A stretch of DNA of 64,000 nt, from assembly GCF_963662255.1 (NCBI RefSeq), contig NC_085052.1, positions 10,933,807 to 10,997,806 of the forward strand, written 5' to 3'. A model generated the notes under the pieces. That model did no database searches. It was given only the letters and a program-made list of their open reading frames with translations, and was not told the DNA's origin. This DNA comes from Cinclus cinclus. Lineage: Eukaryota > Chordata > Aves > Passeriformes > Cinclidae. The translations under genes were made by a program, and so were the position numbers. This document shows positions 13,134 to 25,760 of the stretch, one piece after another. How positions within the stretch are numbered: position 1 is the stretch's first letter; each line of letters opens with the position of its first letter.

Positions 13134-16090
13134 TACTCCCCCTTCCTTCTTTTGCTGTATTGAAGGACATTAATTTTTCATGGCAAGCAACTTTTCTGTC
13201 TTGCCCCAAACAGACACACTAAACTGACAAAGCCTGTAGGATCCCCTTGGCTGAGAATGATGAGTTGTACTTACAGAATTAAAGCAAAACCTTTATTGCA
13301 GAGGGAAACGATGCTATAACCAGGCCATCTGTTTCATAGCCTTCTAAAATGGAGAGCATTCATACAGGTTTCCTGCTTATTATTATTTGAGCATTTTGCT
13401 CCTAACAAGCAGAGGATCAGTGACTGGATTCTGGCACTTGGTGCTCACTGGAGAAACGGGAACAGGCTGAAGTTCACAAAATTGTGCTGAATTTTCATGC
13501 AGGAATGCATAGCAACCTCTTTTTATAGCAAAGAAATTATTAGTACTGTGGTTGTGCCCGGGGGCTTTCACTGGCCCTGCACAATGGTTGGTATTTAACA
13601 CACACATATAAAGGGAACTGGCTCATGCAGGGTCACACTGCTCCTTCTCCCCTTGGGAGGGGAAGCCTTTGAATAGGATTGCTGGTTTCTGTCCATCAGG
13701 TGCCAAATGTGTGAACAGAACTCCATCACTTACTGGTGTGTGGACATGGCCAGACCAGAGCTGCCCACCAGCCTCTGTCCATATATTGTCACAAACCAAG
13801 GCACTAGAGCAGGAGGTGACCAGCCAGACACAGCACACAGGGAGGGACTCTCTCCCTCCATTCCAGGTGATGGCATCTCTGGATTGCACCTGTGGGGACG
13901 AGCACCCGGCTCTTGCACTGCAGGGTGGTCAGCTCTGAGAGCAGGGAACCAGGGACCTTCCTGTGCGTGTCCAGAAGTGAATGCTGCAGGACTGAGCTTC
14001 CCACGAAGCAGACTTGGCTCCTGCTGAGGGTAACTCTTCTCCTTGACTTAGCTACAGGAAGGTGACACTGTTTCTTAGAGCGTTTGTGAGCCTTTTAGAA
14101 TGATTTTACAGACCACCAGCAGCCTGTGAATCATTGGTCAATGCATGTTATCCTTACTATGAAAAATAGAGGCCTCTAAGTAAGACCAAATCTCATTTCT
14201 TTGCTTCCTTATCATTTTTACATCTGCTTTTCCTGCTGCTACATGCTTGTACTTTTTCTCAGAATGATACTCATGTTTAAAAACCACCAAAACACCAGAA
14301 GAAAAGGTATTCACACATTACTGAATTTCATTAAAATATAAAACAGCCTTGAGCACATTTAAAACTTGGAACCAAAACATATTTATTGGATCAAGGCCAG
14401 TCCTCTGTGACCTGAGGTTGCTTCCTCATACAAGCTCATTCTAAACTTGTCAAGGCTACTTTAAATGAGTTAGAACTTTCTCCCCCACTAGTCCAATTGG
14501 AACATTGCTGGGATTTGCTGATAAAAGGAAACTTCTCATTTTAAAGTTAAAATTTCTTCACAGCCCTGAGAAGAGGGATTTTATGTGCTATTCTTTGCAG
14601 AACGAGCTGAAGAAGAATATCAGAGGCTTTCTTCCATTTTTTTTATGAAAGGACTAGGAAGTAATGAAAAGTGATTAGTCAAGCAGTGGGCTCAGGGGGT
14701 GAAAGTGCAATTTTAGTCCTGGGTCTTAATGCTGGTTAGAAATGATAAAAAATCCTCCCTGTACAGACTGGACAACCATGAGCAACTCCCATCAATTTTT
14801 TGAAAGTTCAATTATCAAATATTTATGTGAATTACCATCGTACAAGAGTAAATGGAAACCACCTTCCCTCTTACCTTAAACCACAGCTTTTGGAAATCAC
14901 CTTTCTTTCTATGGACACTGGGGGTTTTAGGGGAAATTGTAATAGAGGCCCATGATGCTGGGCAGAGCTGCATGTTAGGCTTCCTTCTGCAGTGCTCCTT
15001 GAGTCCACTGGATTTTGTAAGTGTATTTTTAAGTCTTCAGTCACTGTTTTGTCCTTCTTAGATAGAAGCTGTCAACTTTTTCTCACTAAAGGTTTCTTTC
15101 TGGGGAACTCATGGCAACCATCTCATGACTGTGCCTTGTACACTTTTATTTACAAAGACTGAACACCAATGCACCTAAGAAGTGGTACCCTGCTTCCAGG
15201 AATAGGCAAAATTTTAATTCAGGTAGCTCAGGAAAGCAGGCAGTTAGGATGGGATGAAATTTGGGACAGGATGCACAGAAAAACTCAGAAGAAAAATCCT
15301 GTCTACACTTCACATGAAGACCCTTCTCGTATTCTTCTTGTAGGTATGAATCCCAGCTGTGGCTCTCCTATTTATTGACAATAACAGGGGACAAGCAGCA
15401 AGAGGCTGGTGCAGCCAATGCCAGGAAAGCTGCCAGGCTTGCCCTCTGCCAGCTGTGCAATTTTCACACATTCAGACAGCTTTACACAGCTACTGGGCTC
15501 ATCATCACTTTGGTCAAGAAATACCAGTGGTTTGTTCCACATTAAAATGTCCTCTCAGGATCCCAAGAGCTTTCAGAGAGGAAAACATTTTCAGGTCTTT
15601 TTTTCCTCCAGCCTGCACTTTTTCCTCTTACTAGAATTTGTTTATTCCGTTAGTACTCACATTTCTGCACAGCCATTCCCAGACTAGTTGTCATTAATTA
15701 TTGGGTTTAGGGACTGTTGCTTAATGAAGATAAATGACCCAGCAGTCTCTGTAATATAAAGCCATTTGCACAGTAGCAAATGGTGGGTCAGGCTGGTGGG
15801 TCTGCATCCAGTTCAAAGCATCCAGCCAGATGTTCCCACCATACGTACTGTCATCAGAATTGTCACTAATCACCAGCCTCGTTAGTAGCTTCTCTAAACC
15901 CAAGCCAAGGACCAATGGGTCACAGAAGGCAAATTTCCCTTAGAGATTATTTTTGCCAACATGGTTTAAAAATGCATTTAGCGAGGGAATGTAGGAAGCA
16001 GCTGCTTGTCCTGTGAAAAGTGTGTGAAAAGATGGCATTTCTTCGGGGCAGTCAGCGTGGCACTGCTCAGTGGAAGCAGTCAGTGCTGGA

Positions 16091-16126
16091 GGACATATCA
16101 GTGGACATATCAGAGGACATATCATT
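16091..16126. repeat. 12-bp tandem, 3 copies
   Basis: GGACATATCAGT, GGACATATCAGA and GGACATATCATT follow one another without gaps. Because the unit is a multiple of three and lacks stops in several frames, four overlapping short open frames cross it on both strands. They are by-products of the repeat. Confidence 0.93.
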
Positions 16127-17010
16127 TCTTTCAGAAAGAAGCAGCTTATGCATCTCACTATGGCAGAAAGGAGGTTGGGCAACAGGGCTTCTCTTTTTTT
16201 CTCCAGGTGACAGTGATGGCAAACCACCATGAAGGCAGCTGCTGCCTTTGTCACAAAGTTCTCTTGACATTTAAGGATTGAAAGGAAATGTAGACCAAAA
16301 CCAAACCCCCCCAGGAAATTCAGATGAACAATGGCAGGATTTTTTTTTTTTTCACATTAACATTTTTCATGTCATTGAAAAGGCTATGACAAAATGCAGC
16401 ACAAACATCTTAATTCCATCTCTTAGCAATCTCTCATGCAGTTCTACTGAAATTTTAGAGACTAAACACACTTAGTATCCTCAGCCATCATGGCAATCTC
16501 ATCACAAAGAATTAGTGAAACAACAGCGAGGAAGCTCATAAAGGTGAAGTTTCAAGGAATCTTACCTCTAGACAATTGTGCCAACTTAGTTTTTACATCC
16601 TCTCCTCACATAGTCTTACTATTCTGCTTTGTTGTCCTGGTCTCTTTTTTCTCTATTATTCCCTTTTTGAATAATACTGAAATGAGATCTTTTCTTCTCT
16701 CTCTTCCTATCTCTTCTAAATGGAAGCAAACCTTATAATCAAAGGAGCGCAAATCTAGTTTTCCTCCCAATGATGTCTGAGTGGATTAAAATATAACCAT
16801 TTGTTGCATTTGTTGCATAAATGATCTGATAGTAAAGGAGCTTTGTGCCTTCTCTTGGAGGGCTGGTCTTTTGTACCAAATGTACAAATGCAAACTAGTA
16901 AACTGTATGTGGTTTGTGGTATATGGGGCGTGTATATTTCTGTATGACTTCCTGTACTCTTCCTTTTACATAATCCATATGTAAAAATATTAGTAAGATG
17001 GAGGGTTAGC

Positions 17011-17290
17011 GATGTGCATTGTTATTCAAGGTAATTAAGGAAAGTACACAAGTCATTATCATTAGTGGTTCATAATACAGCAATCAAAACATGATTGCAG
17101 CTTAGCCCTAACTCTTAGCTGGCTGAGCAGGGCCAGTGCAGCAGGACTGTGGAGAAATGCTCTATGACAAGAGGTTTGTAATGATTTACAGGGTGCTCCT
17201 TAATTGCACAATCAGTTGTTTGTTTCAGTTAATTGAGTTCCCCTCCTACTAATTACTCTTTGCAGCTCTTTATGCCACCATACTACAAGC
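17011..17290. promoter_or_regulatory. Candidate regulatory element rich in homeodomain-type motifs
   Basis: Five TAAT-core sites fall within 280 bp: GTAATTAAGG (17031), TAATGATTTA (near 17180), CTTAATTGC (near 17209), GTTAATTGA (near 17229) and CTAATTACT (near 17249). Unlike neighbouring DNA, the segment is complex and lacks simple repeats. Clusters of such motifs are typical of deeply conserved enhancers of developmental genes, but AT-rich DNA yields TAAT by chance. Conservation cannot be seen from one sequence, so this is inference. Confidence 0.25.
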
Positions 17291-20149
17291 TTAACTTTTT
17301 ATACAGCTGCCTTAGCTTAGTTTCCTCCTAGGACTTTTCTGCTTCACTGAATTGGTGTTGCCTCTGCAGTGGTTCACCAGGAATTATGTATTTACTTCTT
17401 ATATGAATTCCCTATATACTGTACATGTGTCTTTATAGAATCTTGCAAAGGGTGATAGGCTGTTTTATTCCAGGTGCACTACCTGTGGCATCTTGATCTT
17501 GACTCCAGAAGTCACTGCTACATGAGGATACAGCTCAAACCATCACCTGCCATATCCTTGACTTCTTAATGTCTATTTCTGTCACAAAGCAAAAACCAGT
17601 ATATTTTAATGGAATTTGACACTGCTGAGGAAAATCTGTGTTTCTATATGTGACTATAAAACTAAGCAAGTGATACATCATGAGCATATAAAAATGAACA
17701 TGCAAGCAGAAAAGGATGAATGGAAGGGATGTTGGCTTTCTCACGCACTGCCAAAATCTGCACACAAACCTGTATTTCTTGCATCACTCATTAAATATTA
17801 ACTGCTCTTCAGTGTCTGCTGCTATTTATTTTTAAACTAGTTTATTGTTGGTTTATTTTAAGCAACATTTTATATATACAGAAGTCACTGTTTTAACTTG
17901 GGTGTTTATGAAAGTCTTTACTGAACTATGGGAAGTTGGAAAGTCTTCCCTCCACACTTGTTTGTACATATTGATTGATTTTCCAAGATTCTTTCTGTCT
18001 GGAAAAAAAAAAAAGAAGGCATATAGAATTTGTTTATAAAGCCCTCTTCCTCCACACATATTTGTATTAGTTGTAAATTATTACCATGCCCTTTTTTTTA
18101 TGTTTCTGCTTTTAGCATTGCCAGATGCTTACTAGTAATGATGATTCATATGTTTCATGCACATTGATATTTCTGGTGCTTCTGCTTCTAAGACAAGCAT
18201 ATGGAGGATCCCTGAATTTCAGCAAGCTGGATTACAAACAAGTAGGATGCAAGTAACAGAGAATGAAACAATGTGCTGACCTGCCCTTATTTCCAGCTCC
18301 TCTGTTGCCACCACAGACCAAATATCAATGATGTGTGCTTTATGTCAATGCTTTTTTGTCTTTTGTAACCTTCAACAATAAACCAGCAGGCAGTGGAATT
18401 TCAGTACTCTGCTGGGATTTTACACTTTTTAGACACAGTTAAATCTCAGCATCTCTTCTCCTTTGTGATGCTTTGTTTCCTGTTGAAATACAGCAAGGAT
18501 TAAAAACTCTTCTGCACAAATTCACCCACGAATCATCTGGATTAAACTGATGTCCAGAATAGCTGCCATTTTGATTTGAAATGTCCAAATGGAATATTGG
18601 GAAGTAATAATTGCTTACAGTTGAGCAAAAAGAGTGTGTGTATGAAAGAATATAACACATTTGGTATGCCAACTTGAGAAGTTGCTTTCAAATAGCAAAA
18701 CTATATCATGTTTTATTTCAAATATGTGGTGGTTTTCAATTTTGACTCAGCCTTTTAATTTTGTTGTAGTTCAGCTTTAACTTCTCTCAGAAGCCACCTG
18801 CTACCAACACCTTACCATGCAAAGCCAATACATTTTATGAATGGTTGTAAACTTCTTAAACTGCTCCACTCCTCCCTCTCCCCACAACATCACTATAAAA
18901 TGAGAAGAAAAAAAAAGGTTTAAGCTCGTGTTTTAAGAGGATTTAAAAAATAAACTTCTTCATTGGGCATTCTTCATAGACATTCAGTTTGGTAGCCTGA
19001 GGGAACTTGGAAAAGATGTTTGATGTCCTCTACCAAACACATGAATCCTAGCCCTGTTACTGATAAAAGAGAAAATACCAAATAAGAGAAAGAAAGTTGT
19101 CAGCAGTGCAGTGCAACTTCTGGAGTGGTTAACTTTGGTGTTTTGGGGTTTGTTTGAAGGGGACTTCCGTGCTGTTGAAAAAAACCCCTTGAATATAAAA
19201 AGAAGAAAACTAAGAATTGACTGCACCAGATTCTTTTCCAGTAAGTTTAATTTCTTAATTATTTGTAGGGTCATTACTGAAAGCTGCCAAGGTGTGACTC
19301 ATTTTTGTTAAACACTGTGCCATCCAACGCTGTTCATCAATATCTTTCAGCCATTCATTCCTCTCAGCCAGTGTCCCTTTCAAGAAGAACTCACAGCACT
19401 GGATTCAATTGCTTCAGCTCTAGTGAAAAGCTCACATCAAATATGCTGAAGAGTATGTAACCTTATTAACAGAGCTAGTTGGGGGCTAGGATGGAGTGTC
19501 TCCCAGTAGAAGTAAGCGGTCCTGTTGAGCCTTGGAGGATGGTTTAACCTACAGAACCATACTGAGTCAATATCCAAGGATGGCTACTAGGGCCACGTCT
19601 TTTGAGCTTGTTAGCTTTCAGAGAAGCCTTTAAAAAAGAATTTTTGATTCATGTCATTAAAAAGCTCATGTCAAATTTCTTCAAGAACAGTTATAAATGC
19701 TAAATAGCTGAGCAAATTCTCTTCTGCCGTTGTGGTTGTGACCCAGGATGTTTTACATGCTAGTGTTCTTCTGTGATATCTACATCAAAAATAAATAAAT
19801 ACTGATAAATCCTGCTCCAGTAACTGTTCAAATTCCTTTCATGGCTGATTTTTTCTTTTTCTAGAATGAGGGCTTGAGGACTGTGTGGAGGGCTGTTAAT
19901 CTTTTTGATTAATTCAGGATAAAATAAGTATTTTCTAAATATAGGGGGATTTATTGTTATTCTTTCCATAAAGGCAATGGAAAGAGAGAGAGGAACTATG
20001 CAATGGGTAGTTCAAGAATACTAAGACTGATTTGGCACTGTTCATTAAGGCTGTTGCATTATAAATGGTCATGAAATGCACTATTTAGAATTCTAACTAC
20101 CCCAGTAAAGGCTGCACATTTATTTTTAGATAATTGTTAGGAACAATTG

Positions 20150-20560
20150 CTTGGTTTTCCTTATAAAGAGCGGCAGCCACAAGTAGAAATTAGCTGATGT
20201 GTAAACACAGTTGGGAGGTAAATGTGCCTGTGTTCGAGCGAATGAGCTGTGTAGCGTGGCAGACAAATATCAGCCAACAAACTGCTCAATTCTCTGCTCC
20301 AAAAAATCCTGCAGGAAATGCTCTGCTGGCCACTGTGGTCAGACAAGCACCGAATCTCCATCGCTGTTTTCTTGTGGTTCTGGCTTCACCATCAAAACCA
20401 CAGCAAACACAGTAAATATTCTGCCCGGCAGTGGCACTGGTGGAAACAGTCTGCAGATGAAAAAGCTGAAGACAAAAAAGGCTTCATTCTGGGAGAGAAC
20501 ATCATCCAGGAGCTCTCCAAGACCACCTACTGCTGCTGACGTGATGGGGAAGTTCAAGTG
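20150..20560. promoter_or_regulatory. CpG-enriched block, candidate conserved element
   Basis: This 400-bp block holds about eight CpGs (GAGCGGCAG, TTCGAGCGAATG, AGCGTGG, ACCGAATC, ATCGCTG, CCCGGC, ACGTGATG), far more than the flanks, and its G+C is near 50%. At its left end TGTAAACA (20200-20207) fits a forkhead site and ACAATTG (about 20142) fits a SOX or homeodomain-type site. Five short open frames on both strands overlap here (up to 119 codons), which is what elevated G+C produces. None reads as a known protein. It could be an unmethylated or conserved regulatory element, or an unrecognised exon or pseudogene. Confidence 0.25.
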
Positions 20561-21676
20561 CTTACATTAGAACTGTTCTCTGAGGAGCAAAACGTAGTGG
20601 GCACATTACTTGCCCATGTTATGCAGACTAGAATTAATTTTGAAATATTATCACTTAATCATTTATAAAGTTAGCTTGGGCTCATTTCCAGTGTCTTTCC
20701 TTGATTCTCCCCTTTGTTTAACTGGGAAATAGGATGGATTTTGCCTCAGCACAGACATGTCCTGGATCACCACATGTTTTCATAACAACCTCTCTCCAGC
20801 TTCTAGAAGGCTTTCTTTCAGGTGCTCTTGTTTGTGCACAGAATATCTGGAGACCTCCTACTCTTTTTGATGCATTATTTTCAATCCATGCTCCTTTGAT
20901 GAATTTATAAAACCTCCAAAGTTTGTAGATACATGCATTACTAAAAAGGGTCTCCTAAAAGCATTTACAAATTTGGAATCTAAGATACACACAGTCATTT
21001 ACCACTCTAGACCACTGTTTTTTAAATCAAGGTTTTCTGAAGTATATTATACCTTAGAAAAGAAATCACTTTAACTGGGATATAAATGCACATGGAAATA
21101 TGCAAAATTATTCTCAATTTTGCATAGCTCTGAGGCTGTGCTGTGTGGAGGCCATTTAAAAAAACTTACAATGAACATCAGGAGATATTTTGAAATAGTA
21201 AAGCTTTTTTGTTTGTTAAACCACCTCCCAGGTGAACAGGACAGGGAAAATTGAGTCAGGATAACAAAATTTCACCTCTGCAGAAAACCACAGTCAAGAT
21301 GCTATTTTAAAAACTCCACCTTAAACCTGAAAAATCCAAATCACAGATTTTCTCCCAAACTGGTCACACTAAAATATATTCTGTCAGGGCCCACTGAAAA
21401 GGCTCAAAATGAAAATCATAAAATATTCATTTAGATGTTGACTTCAAAAAAAGACAACTAAAATTGACTTAATGCTTAAAAACAAAGGCACTTCAAATTG
21501 AAACACTTTTTTCTTCTTTTAATGAGTGCCAAATCAACCTTTTGGACAATGTTGGCCCATTTTTAGCTTAAAAATTCATACAAAGTAACTCTTCTGTCAA
21601 AAGTACTGTTACAATAAAATTGCATTTTAAAATGAAAGACAGAAAATTCTTCAGAGAGAAAATTTTCAACCGTGTT

Positions 21677-21724
21677 ATGTCATGGCATGTCATGGCATGT
21701 CATGGCATGTAATGGCATGTCATG
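21677..21724. repeat. 10-bp minisatellite, 4.8 copies
   Basis: The unit ATGTCATGGC is repeated 4.8 times with one substitution, C to A, in the fourth copy at 21711. The unit is not close to telomeric or common avian satellite words that I recognise. Confidence 0.95.
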
Positions 21725-21800
21725 TTACCTGACTCTTAATAGTGAAACAATTTGGACAAAGATATTTTAGAGACAAGAAGATATGGAAAATCATTGATGA

Positions 21801-21839
21801 TTGTCAGAAATACCTAGAAATTGTCTAGAAATACCTAGC
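21801..21839. repeat. Imperfect 20-bp tandem, 2 copies
   Basis: TTGTCAGAAATACCTAGAAA is followed by TTGTCTAGAAATACCTAG. It lies 77 bp downstream of the 10-bp minisatellite, so this short stretch has seen repeated slippage. Confidence 0.8.
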
Positions 21840-23121
21840 TTGGAATATGGTCCAAAACATCACTTTGTCTTATAGGAATGTGGTAGGATGTCCATATTGC
21901 AGGGGTGTTCAGATGGCCTTTTGATGTGGAGACTGCTTAAATAAGATCAGCCAAATGCAAGGTCAGAGTTCTGTGGTCCATGAGCAATTTGTGATCTGCA
22001 GTTACATCTGGGACACCCCTGTTAGGCACCTGAGGGAATGCCAGTCCATACATGTGAATGCAGTCCATGGAAGCTGTGCTAGATCCTCATTTCTAGAGAC
22101 TTTTGGTAACACTTGGGGGTTTAAAAGCAGTTAAAAAATCACTGCATTTAGCTGCTGAGAAAAGTTTCCAGCTGGAGAGTCTTGAAGGGTGATTTTTTTT
22201 TTTCTGCGCTAAAGCTTTTTGAAGGTCCTTCCATTACTGATGTGCGAACTGCTCCTTTCTTTTATAAACACAAATATCCTGTTCACAGCACTGCCAGTTA
22301 TGGCATTCCATGTGTGTTTTGTTTTTCCTGTAGATGCAGATAAATTTTAATTACTTTTGGAAACTTTGCTGCCATTTCCCTGCCAGAAGGCTCTGAAGGG
22401 AACATGTCACCCCTCAGCCCCTTAGCTGGCAATGATCCACCAGCATTCCCAGCTAGGAAAAGTAAAACTGTCCCCTCTCACCATGGTTTGGTTTTGGCAC
22501 ATTTGCTGGGCATAATCCTTCTCTTCTAACCTTAGGTTTTTCAAGGAGATGCTGCACACTGAAAAAAAGGGATGCCTGCAACCACATGGATATCTGGATG
22601 ACAAATCTATCAGATTGATCACAAAACTGTGTTTCAATTCTAGAGCCATGCAGCTAGAGAGGGCTGAACTTCAACACATCCCCTCTGCTCATCCTACAGT
22701 GCAACACACAGCTCCTGTGGTTAATAAAAAACATCATAAAACCACAGCTTTCTGCAAGCCCAAATCTATTATCCCTGTGTGAAGGTCTGTTGCAGAGCCG
22801 AGGGGCCTTCATGGAACTTTTAATTCTTCCAGAAGTTGTAATTTTTTCCCTCATTAGGATTACCCATATCTGTTTTTAATCAGGCCCTCCAGAGCTTCAC
22901 AGGGAAGACTTATTGCTGATTAGAGAGTGATGCTTGCCCAGATTTCTCTTTTTTCTGACCCTTAGAGGCTCAGCTGGAGGAAGAATGTCTTTTTGCAGAG
23001 TCGGCTGTTGCAAAGGGAATTAGAAATTATGAGATTGGGAATTTTCTAGTTATGAAATTTCCAACCACTTTGCAGAGGGCAACAAAGATGTATGATAAGA
23101 ACAAGAGTAACAATAACAGTC

Positions 23122-23179
23122 ATAATAATAATAAAAGTAGTAGTAGTAGTAGTACTAACCATAATAATAATAATAATAG
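23122..23179. repeat. Compound trinucleotide microsatellite (AAT and GTA)
   Basis: An AAT array is followed by five GTA units (about 23137-23153), a short interruption (CTAACC) and a second AAT array of about six units. The interrupted structure points to an old compound array whose length may vary between individuals. Confidence 0.95.
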
Positions 23180-25730
23180 AAATATAATATTTTAAAAGTA
23201 ATGCATAATGCAATTATCACTCACTGACTGATGCCCTGCCATTCCCTGAACAGTGGCCCCTGATCATCTTTCACCCCAGTTTAAATACTGAGTATGACAG
23301 GCAGGATTGCCTTGCAGTATGTAAGGGAACATGCCAATTCTTTCAAGCCAAGACAAGTGCAGAAGATAGGGAGAATGATGGAGAAATCATCCCTTGAGAT
23401 GTCCTGGATCTCAGTCAGCAATCATTCTAGCCCACGTATGTTCAGTAGAACAGGTTTTTGCTGCAGTTAGGGACAAGATTTGGTAGTGGACTTGGCAGTG
23501 TTGGTTTAATGGCTGGACTCAGTGATATTAAAGGTTATTCCCCAAGTCATTCTGTGATTCTGCCTGAGAGTCACACGTTGGAGGTGGCTGCCATCCAGCT
23601 TGTGGCTCAGAGAGAAGCACTTTGCCTTTCCCAGACCAGTCATTCTTCTTACAGCTCAGAGGAATATGGGGTCCACAGCATGGCACACTGGGCTTTCTGC
23701 CCAAGAATAAGAGTAGCCAGATTTGTGGAGGGTGGTTTATGGGAGGTTTTGCTTCAAGGCACAAGCCTCACATGTGTTGCTTATTGTTTGCTACTTGATC
23801 TCTGCCCCTGCTGTTCTACGCTTGGAGAAACTTGATGCTTCTGGTCCAGCAAAGGAATCAGAGCTGCTCTGTAACTCAAAATATTGGTGAAGCATTGTCT
23901 GGCACCATCCATCCTAGAAGGGTCAACTGCAGCTATGCTGAGAAAAGCATCTACTGATAGTAAAGAAAGTAAAAAAACCTGGGCACCGAGTTTATCCAGA
24001 AGAAAGTAGAAAAATATCTTGCTAGTTTAAGTTGCTTGCAGGCTGAGTAGTAAAGAATATATTTATAAACCACAGATTTTTTTCCCTCCTTTGGAGAATT
24101 AATCCCTCCCTACCAGGAAATTGCCAACAGGTTCAAGCAGCAGATGCCCCAGCCAGCCATGTACAGCAACTTGCCAGCAGCTGCACTGTAACACGCAAAT
24201 CTGAGTGGGAAAACTGAGCAGCTGCCAAAGAAAACAGCCTGAAGGAAGGGGGAACGCACTGATGTTCACAACACCCAAATCATGGGCTCGAGGAGCAAAA
24301 CTACTTTGGAGCTTTTTGTTTTCTAATTTCAGGAACAGATTTATGAAGGGGGTTAAAAGAGTCCTCAGCCCTAAAGGTACTGGATGTAAAACACAGTTAC
24401 TCTTGTGTCACGGCTGTGTAGCAACATGGTCTTATTGAATACAGATCATACTGCCTTTTTCACCTTGGCTTATTCTTTCTTCCTTCTTCAGTCCTGAAGA
24501 ATAATTGCATCTTTATTCTATGAGTTTCTTCACCTCACTCATTTTTTTCTTTTTTTTTTCTTTTAAATCAGACTGTATTACAGTTTTACCATTTCATTAC
24601 AGTAATTATCTTCCAATTGCCTTAACAGCATTTGCTATAGTTTCAGAAAATATGTATGCCCCTCATACATAGATGAGGGACATATATGTTTTTAAATGCA
24701 ACACTTTGAATTGCTAGTGCAATCATAAGCAAAACAATACTTATGAAGGTTTCTCTTTTTCTAGTAAATGTCCATTATTTTATTTTGTCATGAAAATGAG
24801 GCATCTTCAGACAAACTCTTCTGTCTTTCAGTGGGATGCACTGAAGTTCCTGAAAACTGTTATTTGGTTGGTTCCTTAATCTTTGTGCCAAGCTTTCCTG
24901 CCTTGCTTCCTTCTCTAAAGATGTCTGTTCAGACTGAATATACCATAAGCAAGGTTGTGTTCTTATTTTATGGTACATGCAGATATTGGGAAAATGGTGC
25001 TTTCAATAACAAAATTCAAAGGAGTCACAAGAATTCAATATTTGGATATTTCATAACCTGTTAAAATATTTTTAACCAGTATTAAAATTTATGAAAACTT
25101 CCCTTGCAAGTCCCTTCACATCTATATTTCTCCTTAGTTTTGTATTTGCCATTTAGTTTTTCAATCTTTCCTGAACAAGTCATGCCAAAATAAACATTGA
25201 CACCTTCCAGTCATGGCAAGAAGTGAGAAGAACCTGGAAAGGCTAATAGATGGGATAACAAATCTGCTGTTAAAGTATCCATGATAAGCTGAATGCACTG
25301 CACAGCCTTGGGAATGTCAGGAGATGTTCCCAGGGAGGTGCTCCTGGGCAGAGCTGTACAGAGAAGGTGCTAAAAGAAATGCAGACTCCCTTCCTTGTGT
25401 TGCGCCCCTGGGTTCAAAACATGAGCCTCTTTTTGTATAACATGGTTGTGGTGTGGGTGAAGTTTGTTTTCAGTCTTCCTTGAAGACACATCTCTGTGGA
25501 ATACTTTTACCTTCAGCTCCTCAGTTCTGTCTGAGAACTTTTTAGGCTTATCTTTTTACATACTTGAATACAATATATTTCAATAGAAAAATACATCCAC
25601 AGTCTTTTGCAACCTACAGTTTTATTTGTAAGTCTTCTTATTGGCATCTTCTGGACCAAGCAACTCCTCATTTCTGACCTTTTACCATGAATTACTTTGA
25701 TTCAGCCAGACTTTTATGTGTGTTACAAGC

Positions 25731-25760
25731 AAATAAACAAAACAAAACAAAAAAGAAAAC
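25731..25760. repeat. CAAAA-rich simple sequence
   Basis: AAATAAACAAAACAAAACAAAAAAG-like sequence with imperfect CAAAA units. No SINE or LINE body is visible next to it that would make it a poly-A tail. Confidence 0.8.

Larger units (their letters stand above)
6981..17010. other. Non-genic unique sequence
   Basis: Apart from the G-rich cluster, the C11 run and the 12-bp tandem listed separately, I see no feature here. A slightly more GC-rich stretch at 13620-14030 carries overlapping short frames on both strands (up to 106 codons) without recognisable domains. Alternating purine-pyrimidine words (CATATGCATGTATAAACACGTGTGCACA near 9277-9305) are too short to call. Confidence 0.6.

Noticed and set aside
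16006..16281. Four overlapping open frames on both strands
   Set aside because: They share the stop-free 12-bp tandem at 16091-16126, which explains them.
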